NCBI GenBank assembly: GCA_028768545.1
Contig: CP054838.1
Location: 4,213,001 to 4,277,000 of the forward strand
Reading direction: 5' to 3'
Origin: Desulfobacter sp.
GTDB lineage: Bacteria; Desulfobacterota; Desulfobacteria; Desulfobacterales; Desulfobacteraceae
DNA: 64,000 nucleotides
Position numbers and translations under genes: made by a program. Below, in pieces: positions 36,350 through 45,980 of the stretch (its first letter is position 1; the number at the start of each line of letters is the position of its first letter). The notes below the pieces were generated by a model that worked only from the letters and a program-made list of their open reading frames with translations, did no database searches and was not told where the DNA came from.

Positions 36350-36858
36350 AAGTCTTCTCCTTTGAGGTCGTCCAGATTCTGCTGGATTCCCAGGATCTGA
36401 GAAATTTTTTTTTGAGCTTCAATGATGAGTTTCGCCTGCTTTAGCTTGTGCTCTAATTTGAATTTCTCTTTTTGAAGTCTGGCGACCTCTATGGCCAATG
36501 GGTTTTTCTTTTTTGGTTTCCTTCCTCGTTTTCGAGGTGCCATGGCATTGAGAAGTCCTTTGTCCCGAGCTTTGCGCCAATCGGTTAAATTTGATGAATA
36601 AAGGCCTTCTCTTCGAAGAATCTTGCCGATCCCTCCGATTTCGGTACAATTTTCAATCTCTTGGAGAATACGCAGTTTATAAGAAGCAACGAATCTACGC
36701 CGGGGTTTTTTTTCAGGTACTTCAGGATCAGGGATTGAATCCTGGCTCCCCAAGGAGGCCCCAACTTCAGTCGCCCCATGGGCTCCTTCCATTGGGGCCT
36801 CCTTGGGGGCTGCCTGATTTTCGGATTCAGGTAGTAGGTTCATTTTTATCGGTTTCAT
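36346..36858 (-). CDS. IS3-family OrfA (HTH protein), copy A
   Basis: 170 residues. A Pro/Glu-rich N-terminus leads to a transposase helix-turn-helix region (RRRFVASYKLRILQEIENCT and LRREGLYSSNLTDWRKARD) and a C-terminal Leu-zipper-like coiled coil (LAIEVARLQKEKFKLEHKLK). It overlaps the orfB start by 4 bases (ATGA), which suggests coupled translation or frameshifting to make the fused transposase. Confidence 0.9.
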   Translation of the reverse strand: MKPIKMNLLPESENQAAPKEAPMEGAHGATEVGASLGSQDSIPDPEVPEKKPRRRFVASYKLRILQEIENCTEIGGIGKILRREGLYSSNLTDWRKARDKGLLNAMAPRKRGRKPKKKNPLAIEVARLQKEKFKLEHKLKQAKLIIEAQKKISQILGIQQNLDDLKGEDL

Positions 36859-37106
36859 AAGTAATAATCCTTACCCGCCCTACACTAATTTATCAATGGG
36901 TAAGTGTCTCACTCACATTGTCACAGAGGGCTCTTGAAGCCTTTTCAGGTAACTGGGGCAAAAAATTATGTGTATAATCAGTAGTGTCCGGTTAGGTTGT
37001 TGCGTATAAAAAGCATCTAAAATCATTGAAAAAACAGTCGGTTTTGTGTTGACAAATGTGCGTAAAAATTTTTGTGCGCCTTGAAAACTTAACTCAAGGA
37101 GCTCAA

Positions 37107-38276
37107 ATGACGCACATCTCAGTCCCTAAAAAACAACTACGGTCCCTGAACTTTGACAATTTCAGGTGCCCTCTGATAAAGTCACTTTCAAAAGCACCGG
37201 AATTACAATCTCGAGGAGACCGCCCTTTAAAAATGACATTCGAAGATCAGATAAATGCTTTGGTTTATTTCCATCTTCAGGAGCACAAGTCTGCCCGACA
37301 TTTAATTCAGGATCTCAAGGAGAATGTTTTTGCTAAAGAAAATATTGCGCCAGACGGTGGTATCAGCCGTAGTAGTTTCTGTGAAGCCATCAATCACAGG
37401 GGACTCGAACAACTGCAATTTATCTTTGAGGATCTTTATAAACAGGCTCTTGAGTGTCATCCGGGTGAACACGCCGAGTTAGGAGAGTTGGTTTCCATTG
37501 ACGGTAGTCTCATAAATGCAGTCCTTTCAATGCACTGGGCGAACTACAGAAAAGGAAGTAAAAAAGCCAAAGTACATTGCGGATTTGACATTAATCACGG
37601 AATCCCAAACAAAATCTTTTTGACTGAAGGCAACGGCGCTGAACGCACTTTTGTTCCCAAAATACTTTCCAAGGGGCAAACAGGTGTTATGGATCGTGGA
37701 TATCAATCCCATAAAGAATTTGACCTGCTTCAGGAGCAAGGCAAACATTTTGTCTGCCGTATAAAAACCAGGACAACAAGAACAATTATTGATAACCACG
37801 AGACCCCTTCCGACAGCTACATTTTTTATGATGCACTGGTTAAACTTGGTACTCCGAATCAAAACCAGACGAAAAGGCCTGTTCGGGTTGTTGGCTATAA
37901 AATTGCTGGCGTCAAATACTATGTGGCAACTGACAGGCATGATTTAACAGCGGAACAAATAGCAACAATTTATAAACTCCGGTGGACCATTGAGGATTTT
38001 TTCAAATGGTGGAAAGAACATCTGAAGGTATATCATCTCATTGCCCGCAGTGAATACGGCCTTATGGTTCAGATTCTTGGCGGCCTTATCACTTACCTGT
38101 TACTGGCAATCCATTGCCAAAAACAGTTTAATGAAAAGGTCACGATCAAAAGAGTTCGGCAGCTGCGAACCGCCATTCTAAATGACCTGTTTGGCTGCGA
38201 GGAGCAGGGCTCTCATAGTTCAAACAGGGACAATATTGTCAAAGATCAAAAAATTATTGAGCAAGCAAAAACCTAA
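37107..38276 (+). CDS. IS4-family transposase (copy 2)
   Basis: 389 residues from ATG 37107, protein sequence identical to copy 1, with intact DDE residues and YREK motif. It is unaffected by the IS256 insertion, which falls just past its stop. Loss of an uninterrupted right end would hinder its own movement, but it could act on other copies. Confidence 0.95.
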   Translation: MTHISVPKKQLRSLNFDNFRCPLIKSLSKAPELQSRGDRPLKMTFEDQINALVYFHLQEHKSARHLIQDLKENVFAKENIAPDGGISRSSFCEAINHRGLEQLQFIFEDLYKQALECHPGEHAELGELVSIDGSLINAVLSMHWANYRKGSKKAKVHCGFDINHGIPNKIFLTEGNGAERTFVPKILSKGQTGVMDRGYQSHKEFDLLQEQGKHFVCRIKTRTTRTIIDNHETPSDSYIFYDALVKLGTPNQNQTKRPVRVVGYKIAGVKYYVATDRHDLTAEQIATIYKLRWTIEDFFKWWKEHLKVYHLIARSEYGLMVQILGGLITYLLLAIHCQKQFNEKVTIKRVRQLRTAILNDLFGCEEQGSHSSNRDNIVKDQKIIEQAKT

Positions 38277-38287
38277 CCGGACATCAC

Positions 38288-39738
38288 GGGAATGTTCAGA
38301 ATTCTGTGTCACGGTTTCGGTTCCCGGATCTGCCTCAGCGCCAGCGGAAGTAAAAGTCAGGTCCGAGAATGGGCCTTCAATCAGCCACGTCGGAGGAGTT
38401 GACTTTTGCTGGAGTGGAGTTCCTGGAACCATCTTTTCCATCTGTAAATAAATCCCTATCAAATTCCCAGCTCTTTATCCAGCCGGCCTTCAAAGAAAAT
38501 TGCCAACTGGGAAATTGTCAGTGACCAATTTTGAATCGGCATTGTCCATTTTTTACTGGCGTTCTGGATCCCCATGTAAAGCAGCTTTAACAGGCTGTCC
38601 TGGTTCGGGAATGATCCCTTTGTTTTGGTCAGTTTTCGAAACTGTCGATGCACAGCCTCAATGGTATTTGTGGTGTATATTATCCGTCGAATCTCTTCTG
38701 GATATTTAAAGAAATGACTGAGGCGTTCCCAGTTGTTCCGCCAGGATTTTATCACAATCGGGTATTTGTCATTCCATTTATTTTCCAAGATATCCAGTTC
38801 TTCTTCGGCCAGATCCTTATTGACCGCTTTATAAACACGTTTTAGATCTGCCATAAATTCCTTTTTATTTTTGGAACCAACGTATTTCAATGAATTTCGG
38901 ATCTGGTGGACTACGCAGAGTTGAACTTCTGTGTCCGGGAATATGGTCTCAATGGCCTCGGGTAAACCTTTTAGACCATCAACACAGGCAATCAGGATAT
39001 CTTTTACCCCTCGGTTTGAAAGGTCTGTTAACACCTGCAGCCAGAAGTTCGCACCCTCATTCTCGGATATGTACAGCCCAAGAACCTCTTTGCGGCCCTC
39101 GATATTCACCCCAAGAATTGTGTAAACGGCTTTGCTGCCGACCTTTCCGTTTTCTCGTACTTTATAATGTATGGCATCAAGCCATACGATTGGGTACACA
39201 TTTTCCAACGGCCTGGCCTGCCATTCTTTGACGGTATGGATGATTTTATCGGTAATGGTGCTCAGAGTGGCATTTGAAATCTCAAGTCCATAGATTTCCT
39301 GTAAATGGGAAGCCATATCATTATAACTCATGCCCAGGCCGTAAAGGGCTATTATCTTTCTTTCAATTTCATCGCTGAGCGTTGTCTGATGTTTTTTGAC
39401 GATCTGTGGAGAGAAGGTTCCGGCCCTGTCACGCGGGGTTTCCAGCTCAAATTTACCATCCAGGGATTTAATGGTCTTTTTGCTTTTTCCATTACGGCGG
39501 TTGGCAGAAACTTCCTGCCCAAGATGGGACTCCAACTCTCCTTCAAGAGCAGCTTCAGCAAGATTTTTGATTAATGATTTAAGGACGCCGCCCTTACCTG
39601 TGAAGGGTTTACCTTCCTGGATGCCTTTAAGGGCTTTTTGAAAATCAAATTCGGTGTTTTCTTCGGTCATGTCAGTTCTCCTTATTTAGCTGAGTATATC
39701 AGCTTTGATTCAACTGACACAGAATTTTGAACGCCCTC
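38288..39738 (-). mobile_element. IS256-family insertion sequence inside IS4 copy 2
   Basis: 1451 bp with ends GGGAATGTTCAGAATTCTGT (left) and GAGGGCGTTCAAAATTCTGT (right, inward) and an 8-bp target duplication GACATCAC (38280-38287 and 39739-39746), which is the usual size for IS256. The target is the right terminal repeat of IS4. About 170 bases past the transposase stop (38288-38458) hold an inverted repeat around AAAAGTCA but no gene. Confidence 0.92.
38459..39670 (-). CDS. IS256-family (mutator-type) transposase
   Basis: 403 residues. Mutator-type features: LESHLGQEVSANRRNGKSKK in the N-terminal region, the ETPRDRAGTFSPQIVKKHQ segment, catalytic Asp in YPIVWLDAIHYKVRENGK, the second Asp in ILIACVDGLKGLPEAI with VVHQIRNSLKYV, and Glu in YTTNTIEAVHRQFRK. 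The frame is complete. ATG 39670 lies after AAGGAGAACTGAC. Confidence 0.95.
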   Translation of the reverse strand: MTEENTEFDFQKALKGIQEGKPFTGKGGVLKSLIKNLAEAALEGELESHLGQEVSANRRNGKSKKTIKSLDGKFELETPRDRAGTFSPQIVKKHQTTLSDEIERKIIALYGLGMSYNDMASHLQEIYGLEISNATLSTITDKIIHTVKEWQARPLENVYPIVWLDAIHYKVRENGKVGSKAVYTILGVNIEGRKEVLGLYISENEGANFWLQVLTDLSNRGVKDILIACVDGLKGLPEAIETIFPDTEVQLCVVHQIRNSLKYVGSKNKKEFMADLKRVYKAVNKDLAEEELDILENKWNDKYPIVIKSWRNNWERLSHFFKYPEEIRRIIYTTNTIEAVHRQFRKLTKTKGSFPNQDSLLKLLYMGIQNASKKWTMPIQNWSLTISQLAIFFEGRLDKELGI

Positions 39739-39742
39739 GACA

Positions 39743-40498
39743 TCACTGATCTAAAATAGCATTTTTCATATCTCTGTGATCTTTTTGACAAGATGAATTC
39801 ATTTCCTTACCAAGGTTTTTTGAATCTTTTTTTGCCGGAACAATATACTTTAGTGTTGTTGCCTGCTCCTCAAACCTTGTTAAATCTACGTTCAATTGCT
39901 GGAAGGCGTTTGAAAAAGCAGAAAAAAAGGACTGGTATTTATTATCTTTTAGGATTCTTCGAAAATATTTGGTAATTCGAAGTCCAGACATTTCAAAAAG
40001 TTCGGAAATCGTAGCGGCTGAAAAAAAACGAATCCGTTCTTTTGAAGAGACATAATTATCTTTAAAAAACCATTTGCCAACGATAAGATTATAAATAGTT
40101 GACCAGTGACCAAAATTTTGAAAAACGGCTATAATCATTCCGTTTTCAGATAAATACTCGACCTGATGATTCATAAATGACCATGGGTCGATCATATTTT
40201 CCAAGACATTTAATAGAATAATGCAATCAACACTTTTCCTTGCAACACCCATTTCCTTTAAAGACAGGCTCTCTGCATTACCTATAATATCAGTCACGCC
40301 ACCTTTACGTGGTTTTAATGCGATTGCCTTTTTTCTTAGCAAATGGTTTACGGCATAATAATCAACTGCCGGATTAGCCTCACTATAGAATTTAAAAATA
40401 TCTGTCGGGCATAGTCCGAACTCAACAATCCTTGAAGCGTCTTTCGGTAATTGAGGCAGAAGATCGGAAACTATTGATTCATCATTTTTTAGAGCCAT
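39743..40498 (-). CDS. Methyltransferase-like protein, C-terminal end lost at IS4
   Basis: 251 residues, paralogous to the first domain of the broken methyltransferase at 34136-36979 (shared pieces: VEFG, TDIFKFYSEANPAVDYYAVN, SVDCIILLNVLENMIDPWSF, NGMIIAVFQNFGHWSTIYNL). It ends KNAILDQ, where the last codon and TGA stop come from the IS4 right end, so a second domain, present in the paralogue, is missing. AT-rich DNA suggests transfer. Probably part of a surface glycan or flagellin modification cluster; substrate unknown. The short fragment may not be functional. Confidence 0.7.
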   Translation of the reverse strand: MALKNDESIVSDLLPQLPKDASRIVEFGLCPTDIFKFYSEANPAVDYYAVNHLLRKKAIALKPRKGGVTDIIGNAESLSLKEMGVARKSVDCIILLNVLENMIDPWSFMNHQVEYLSENGMIIAVFQNFGHWSTIYNLIVGKWFFKDNYVSSKERIRFFSAATISELFEMSGLRITKYFRRILKDNKYQSFFSAFSNAFQQLNVDLTRFEEQATTLKYIVPAKKDSKNLGKEMNSSCQKDHRDMKNAILDQ

Positions 40499-40729
40499 AG
40501 GTTCAATTGCCTTTTATCTTAAAGAAGGGATTAAATATCAGTCTTACTTATTGTTCTTAATAACCTCAATATCGGTTACCGTCAACAAAGCAAAAAAAAC
40601 AGAAAACATAAGGATAAAAAAACACTGTGCTCAGGAGATAAAGACACAATCCAGACTCATTGGTTCAACAGCCCGGCAACCAGGCCTTGAAATAACAAAA
40701 AATAGAAAAAACAAATTAGAACGAAGGTT

Positions 40730-40773
40730 GCCCAAAAAAGCAAAAAGGCTTTCAGCAGATTGCTGAAAGCCTT
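40730..40773 (-). terminator. Rho-independent terminator of the tRNA operon
   Basis: A perfect 13-bp stem (AAGGCTTTCAGCA at 40745-40757 and its complement at 40761-40773) with a 3-base loop is followed on the minus strand by TTTTTGCTTTTTT. It lies 12 bases past the tRNA-Glu 3' end. Confidence 0.9.
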
Positions 40774-40784
40774 GATAGTCTAAG

Positions 40785-40862
40785 TGGCGTCCCCAAGGGG
40801 ATTCGAACCCCTGTCGCCGGCGTGAAAGGCCGGTGTCCTGGACCAGGCTAGACGATGGGGAC
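40785..40862 (-). tRNA. tRNA-Glu (anticodon TTC)
   Basis: Read on the minus strand it begins GTCCCCATCGTCTAGCCTGG and ends GGGGACGCCA. The 7-bp acceptor stem pairs GTCCCCA with TGGGGAC, the anticodon loop is CCTTTCACG with anticodon TTC, and the T-arm has GGTTCGAATCCC. The CCA end is encoded. It lies 27 bases after tRNA-Lys in the same transcript. Confidence 0.95.
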
Positions 40863-40889
40863 GCATGGGTTTTCTGGAAGCCTAAGTGC

Positions 40890-40965
40890 TGGTGGGCCGT
40901 GCTGGGCTCGAACCAGCGACTCTCTGCTTAAAAGGCAGATACTCTACCAACTGAGTTAACGGCCC
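40890..40965 (-). tRNA. tRNA-Lys (anticodon TTT)
   Basis: Read on the minus strand it begins GGGCCGTTAACTCAGTTGGT and ends CACGGCCCACCA. The anticodon loop is CCTTTTAAG with anticodon TTT. The T-arm has GGTTCGAGCCC and CCA is encoded. It is first in a two-tRNA operon with tRNA-Glu. Confidence 0.95.
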
Positions 40966-40990
40966 GTAGGCAGTTCCGAAAAACAGGGGC

Positions 40991-41019
40991 AATCTATATG
41001 TTTTAAGGGGGTTTGTCAA
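40991..41019 (-). promoter_or_regulatory. Sigma70-type promoter of the tRNA-Lys/tRNA-Glu operon
   Basis: On the minus strand TTGACA (41014-41019) is followed after 17 bases by TAGATT (40991-40996). The tRNA-Lys 5' end lies 25 bases past the -10. Spacing and -35 match the consensus. Confidence 0.75.
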
Positions 41020-41200
41020 CTCTTTTTTACAACTTTTTATCCCCTTGTTTTCCCATGCCCGGCCATGGCATGTTTTGGAAAGATGAAATTATTGCCGCCC
41101 CTTGGAATGATACCGGAAGATTATACCCTCAAATCCAGCCCTTACCCTCCATTAAAAATAGATCGGCTTTAAAATCAAGGTCATAGCAACCCGTCCTTTT

Positions 41201-41216
41201 TGGTACGTTCTTTGCT
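41201..41216 (+). promoter_or_regulatory. Sigma54-type promoter ahead of the flagellin remnant
   Basis: TGGTACGTTCTTTGCT matches the -24/-12 pattern TGGCACG-N4-TTGCT with one change. It lies 102 bases before the ATG of the flagellin remnant. The rest of 40966-41317 holds the tRNA promoter, a short inverted repeat (CATGCC/GGCATG near 41055) and no gene. Confidence 0.7.
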
Positions 41217-41317
41217 ATATTTTATCCAGAAAATTTCCCATTTGAGTATGGGTTGTGCTCAAAAGATGACTATTAGATTTTAATAAGAGGCTTACCCTGT
41301 TTGCAATTGATTAACAC

Positions 41318-41686
41318 ATGGCACTAAAAATTCTAAATAATAGGTTGGCCCGGCTTCCAGGCTATCTGGAGCGGATATCAAGCGGACTCAAGATCAGCAA
41401 AGCTGATGATGGCAATTCCAAAAGAATGATTGCCGACGCCCTCAACTCACAGACAAGGGGGCTTGGACAAGCCATTAAAAATACCAATGACGGGATCTCG
41501 ATTGTTCAAATTACTGACGCTGCCCTGGAAGAAACCGTCAATATTTTGAACACCGTCAAGGCCATAACCATCCAGAGACATGTTGCCAAAGGCATGGAAA
41601 GGCCTGGATCACCCGATAGTCGGACATCAAAGTCTTATCTTCAAAAGAAACACGCCTGGTCGGAACCAATAGGAATTTTATGTTGA
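41318..41686 (+). pseudogene. Flagellin N-terminal remnant
   Basis: 122 codons. The frame starts MALKILNNRLARL and keeps the N-terminal D0/D1 flagellin pattern: ERISSGLKISKADDGNSKRM, ADALNSQTRGLGQAIKNTND and GISIVQITDAALEETVNILN. After about residue 88 the similarity stops and a short unrelated tail follows. A full flagellin needs the variable centre and a C-terminal helix, both absent, so it cannot form a filament on its own. A sigma54-type promoter is still in place upstream. Compared with typical starts (MALS-INTN-like, LRI-KASDDAAG) the conserved residues are also worn. It borders the glycan island. Confidence 0.8.
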
Positions 41687-41765
41687 TAATGAAACCAAAT
41701 CCAACTATATTCATGAGAATGCATACCAGGCAGAACCATAAACCCCTTCTCAGGGATGGTATCCG

Positions 41766-42937
41766 TTGAAACCAAATAAAAACATCATCTGGATCATCCA
41801 GGCCAACCAGACCACACCGGTAATTGTCGATTTTTTAAAAACCTTGCAGACACGGGTGGAAAATCATATCAGCCTGGAATTCTGGGTGCCGGAGACCTCT
41901 GCGGGGGAAATGGATAAACTAAAGGCCCTGAGCCCCACGGTTTATAAAACCGTCACCCGGACAGCCGCCTTTTCAGACAAAGTCTTTGAAGCCAAAAAGC
42001 AGGCGCTTGAAGGGGCCTGTTTCAGCCAGGGCCTGCTCATTTCAGATGTCCTGCTTTTAGATGACCTGGGGGGGGCAATACCCGGATGACCACTCTTGAT
42101 ATCGCCCCGCCAGATAACACCTGTGCAATCGTCCTCCAGATCCCCTCTCCTTTAGGCTCTTCGGAAATTGAGGAGACCAATTTTCATGCAGCCACCCTCT
42201 GGGCCAGACAGAACAAAATCCCGGTGATCGGGTATGAACTTCTGCCTTTGGATACCCAATGGCCCCTTGCCCCATCCCTGGTGGACGGGGTCATCACCCG
42301 GTATCCTGAGACCTGCGCATACTTAAAGAAACAGCTTGGCCACAATAATATCTGGCAGGTGCCGCCTTACGAAGCTGCGATCTTCACCTCTGTTGCCACA
42401 AGTTTTCATTTAAACGGGGTCAAGACCAGCTATCATTACCGGAACCTGAATGCGATACCGGCCGACAGAACCGTGCTTTACCTGCCCCACAATGTGGCCA
42501 TGATTTATGAGTATAAAAAACTGATCCAGGTTTTAGCCCCCCTGGGACAAAAACTCCACCTGATGTTCAGTGTGGGAAACGACCAGGTCCGGGGCAGCTA
42601 TACCCATGAACAGATGATTGAAACCATATATGAAAAAGAGCTAGCCCAGTTCGGCTCCCATTCATTCCACAACATGAACAACACCTGGGAAATGATGATG
42701 GCCGATGCTGTTGTGGCCTGTTCTGCAGGACTCAACACCCTCATCGGCGAAAAAGAGCTTCCCTGTATTATATTTGATCCATATATGCCTGAAATTCTTC
42801 GGGGAAACAAAAAAAGAACAAAGGACAAACATAAATTGCGAACCTTTGTTGAACAATTGATTCTCTCCCACCCATTTAAAATTGAACTGGCCGATATTTT
42901 AATGATGATGGTCAAAACAAAGGAAAGAGATGTCTGA
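41766..42937 (+). pseudogene. Glycan-island protein of unknown function, probably split at a G8 run
   Basis: Two open frames: 41766-42089 (107 residues, starts LKPNKNIIWIIQANQTTP when read as one protein) and 42086-42937 (283 residues, MTTLDIAPPDNTCAIVLQIP). They overlap by ATGA. A run of eight G at 42068-42075 precedes the junction, and the total span is one base short of a multiple of three, so one gene of about 390 codons broken at the tract is my preferred reading. Two coupled genes remain possible. The second part has alternating strand/helix character like GT-B glycosyltransferases but no motif I can name. Its end overlaps the next gene by 8 bases. Confidence 0.55.
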
Positions 42938-44669
42938 TTTCTGGAAGAATAAAACCATTCTGGTCTATATTGCCCTGGCCCACCATACCCGGTTTATCTT
43001 CCCTGTTGTTGAACAGCTTGCCAGACAAGGGGCCAAGGTTCTTTACCTGGTCGGCCAGGCTGAAAGATCCCAGGAAATAACCGCCATCAACCTGGGCCTG
43101 GAGTATACCCATGTGTTTGACTGGGTCTGTGAAAAAGACCAGGATGAAATCCAGGAAAACTATCAGCGTTTGAGACAGGTTTTTTCAAACAGCTTAAAAC
43201 AAAGCTATCTGTACTCAACACCCCCTGTCACGGTCACGGACAAAACCATCTATTCCACGGCCATGGAATATGTGGGATTTAAAAACGCCATCAAAAAAAA
43301 CAAGCCCGACCTCTGTCTTGCCCTTCACGAACTCAACCGCTGGGGAAAGATGTTTGCCTTTTGGGCCAAAAAATTCAATGTACCGATTTTGACCTTTCAA
43401 GAAGGCCTATACTACGGAATGGACTATGCCTATACCGGGCATTTGCAGCACTCCACATTCAACCTGGTCTGGGGCAATCGAATCAAACGCAAGCTTGCAG
43501 ATTATGAAGCCCCGGCAAACCGGATCATCGAAGTGGGCAATACCCATTTAGCAGGGGAAATCAAACGCCAGGCAGAACATGGGATTCGGAAGAAAAAAAG
43601 CAAAGAATATCAATGTGAAAACAAACTTGCCATCCTCCTTCTTTTTTCAGGAGAGATCCCGGAAATCACCCAATTGCATCCCCTTTTTAAGGCTGTGGCT
43701 GAATCAAAGGAGAGCAGGCTTTTTATCAAATTTCACCCGGCAGCCAAATACGAACAGGTGGCCCATTGGATTTCCCTGATCCCCAAGCCCTACCAATCCG
43801 TCATCACCACATTTTCAGGGGATGACCCCCTGTACGATCTTTTGTCCATGAGTGACGTGGTCCTGCTTGCCCAGGCCAGCACCACAGGGCTGGAGGCCCT
43901 GTTCTTCGGCAAACCCCTGGTGCTTCTGGACATTAAAATGACCCAGAAACTGCCCTATTCATTTACCGAGTTCAATGTGGCGGCAAAAATGACACCCCAA
44001 GCCTTTGGAACAGCAGTTTTGAAAAACAAAGATTTTTCCGGGCTTACAGACCCAAAAGATATTGACCAGTATCTGAAAGATGAGCTTTCAGGAACGAAAA
44101 ATGCCATTGAACGGGTGGTGGATATTTCTAAACAGGTCATTAAAGCAAACCTAAGATCTGCCCAAGCCTCCCTTAATTCATCGGCAAACACGTCCAAAGA
44201 CTGGTCCATCATCCTTGAACTGCCCCAACACCCAAACGAGATATTAAGGCAGCTTGAGGCCCTTGCCGTACATTCGGAAAACAGCGGCAGCTTTGAGGTG
44301 ATCCTCATTGAACCCCCAAATTTATCAAAGGAGGCGATTGGCATCTTAGACACCCTTAAAGGAGATCTGATCCGGCTTTCCATAAAAGAGGGTCAGACCC
44401 TGACAGGGATGATGAACACGGCGGCCTGCCTTGCCTCCGGCACCTTCCTGATTTTCATGAAAGACACCCTTTTACCCATGAAAAACTGGCTTTGTCATCT
44501 AAACTCCGGGATAAAAATAACGCCCCGGTCTGTCCTTACCAATACCTGCCGGCTGATTTTCCCAAGGCTCAAAAGGAAAACCAATTTCAAATGATTGATC
44601 ACCTCATTGCCGTTCATCGTTCCCAATTTTTAACCATGGGCGGATTCAATGAAAAAACCGGGTCATACT

Positions 44670-45980
44670 CAGTAGTGTCCGGTTAGGTTGTTGCATATAA
44701 AAAGCATCTAAAATCATTGAAAAAACAGTCGGTTTTGTGTTGACAAATGTGCGTAAAAATTTTTGTGCGCCTTGAAAATTTAACTCAAGGAGCTCAAATG
44801 ACGCACATCTCAGTCCCTAAAAAACAACTACGGTCCCTGAACTTTGACAATTTCAGGTGCCCTCTGATAAAGTCACTTTCAAAAGCACCGGAATTACAAT
44901 CTCGAGGAGACCGCCCTTTAAAAATGACATTCGAAGACCAGATAAATGCTTTGGTTTATTTCCATCTTCAGGAGCACAAGTCTGCCCGACATTTAATTCA
45001 GGATCTCAAGGAGAATGTTTTTGCTAAAGAAAATATTGCGCCAGACGGTGGTATCAGCCGTAGTAGTTTCTGTGAAGCCATCAATCACAGGGGACTCGAA
45101 CAACTGCAATTTATCTTTGAGGATCTTTATAAACAGGCTCTTGAGTGTCATCCGGGTGAACACGCCGAGTTAGGAGAGTTGGTTTCCATTGACGGTAGTC
45201 TCATAAATGCAGTCCTTTCAATGCACTGGGCGAACTACAGAAAAGGAAGTAAAAAAGCCAAAGTACATTGCGGATTTGACATTAATCACGGAATCCCAAA
45301 CAAAATCTTTTTGACTGAAGGCAACGGCGCTGAACGCACTTTTGTTCCCAAAATACTTTCCAAGGGGCAAACAGGTGTTATGGATCGTGGATATCAATCC
45401 CATAAAGAATTTGACCTGCTTCAGGAGCAAGGCAAACATTTTGTCTGCCGTATAAAAACCAGGACAACAAGAACAATTATTGATAACCACGAGACCCCTT
45501 CCGACAGCTACATTTTTTATGATGCACTGGTTAAACTTGGTACTCCGAATCAAAACCAGACGAAAAGGCCTGTTCGGGTTGTTGGCTATAAAATTGCTGG
45601 CGTCAAATACTATGTGGCAACTGACAGGCATGATTTAACAGCGGAACAAATAGCAACAATTTATAAACTCCGGTGGACCATTGAGGATTTTTTCAAATGG
45701 TGGAAAGAACATCTGAAGGTATATCATCTCATTGCCCGCAGTGAATACGGCCTTATGGTTCAGATTCTTGGCGGCCTTATCACTTACCTGTTACTGGCAA
45801 TCCATTGCCAAAAACAGTTTAATGAAAAGGTCACGATCAAAAGAGTTCGGCAGCTGCGAACCGCCATTCTAAATGACCTGTTTGGCTGCGAGAAGCAGGG
45901 CTCTCATAGTTCAAACAGGGACAATATTGTCAAAGATCAAAAAATTATTGAGCAAGCAAAAACCTAACCGGACATCACTG
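44670..45980 (+). mobile_element. IS4-family insertion sequence, copy 3
   Basis: 1311 bp, same ends as copy 1, target duplication GGTCATACT at 44661-44669 and 45981-45989. It interrupts the glycosyltransferase gene between SYS and FMD codons. Confidence 0.95.
44798..45967 (+). CDS. IS4-family transposase (copy 3)
   Basis: 389 residues from ATG 44798, identical to copy 1 except Glu to Lys near the C-terminus (GCEKQGS instead of GCEEQGS). The catalytic residues are intact. The upstream leader has GAAAATTTA as in copy 4, where copies 1 and 2 have GAAAACTTA, which pairs the copies by descent. Confidence 0.95.
   Translation: MTHISVPKKQLRSLNFDNFRCPLIKSLSKAPELQSRGDRPLKMTFEDQINALVYFHLQEHKSARHLIQDLKENVFAKENIAPDGGISRSSFCEAINHRGLEQLQFIFEDLYKQALECHPGEHAELGELVSIDGSLINAVLSMHWANYRKGSKKAKVHCGFDINHGIPNKIFLTEGNGAERTFVPKILSKGQTGVMDRGYQSHKEFDLLQEQGKHFVCRIKTRTTRTIIDNHETPSDSYIFYDALVKLGTPNQNQTKRPVRVVGYKIAGVKYYVATDRHDLTAEQIATIYKLRWTIEDFFKWWKEHLKVYHLIARSEYGLMVQILGGLITYLLLAIHCQKQFNEKVTIKRVRQLRTAILNDLFGCEKQGSHSSNRDNIVKDQKIIEQAKT

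Larger units (their letters stand above)
35307..36925 (-). mobile_element. IS3-family insertion sequence, copy A
   Basis: About 1619 bp, terminal repeats TGTGTCAATGACAATGAGAC (left) and TGTGACAATGTGAGTGAGAC (right, inward), 17 of 22 matching overall. It carries orfA and orfB on the minus strand. It lies inside the methyltransferase gene. Flanks (GGAA on the left, GAGG on the right) do not form a clear target duplication. A second copy is at 52156-55305. Confidence 0.87.
34136..36979 (-). pseudogene. Tandem-domain methyltransferase, broken by IS3 and cut by IS4
   Basis: The main part (34136-35310) encodes two SAM methyltransferase-like domains: the first has VVEFGQFSTDIFKLYSAANP and CILLLNVLESMIDPWKF, the second GDVLNIGSSDDQD, DVVFCIWVLEHVKD and HRILRPNGYFIFGVP. 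At 35307 the IS3 element interrupts it. On its far side (36926-36979) the same strand encodes FLPQLPEKASRAL, matching LLPQLPKDASRIV in the paralogue at 40498. The start is missing where IS4 copy 2 begins at 36980. The DNA is clearly more AT-rich than the housekeeping genes. It likely modified a surface glycan. No target duplication is visible at the IS3 ends. Confidence 0.8.
36980..39748 (+). mobile_element. IS4-family insertion sequence, copy 2, split by IS256
   Basis: The left end starts CAGTAGTGTCCGG at 36980. The right end is interrupted: an IS256-type element follows CGGACATCAC at 38287 and the last two bases of IS4 (TG) come at 39747-39748 after the duplicated GACATCAC. The outer flanks (GTGTATAAT and ATCTAAAAT) do not match, unlike the three other copies, so this copy probably marks a deletion or recombination between IS4 copies. 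Confidence 0.87.

Noticed and set aside
40551..40766. 71-codon plus-strand frame before the tRNAs
   Set aside because: Low-complexity Lys-rich product running over the tRNA terminator; no ribosome site.
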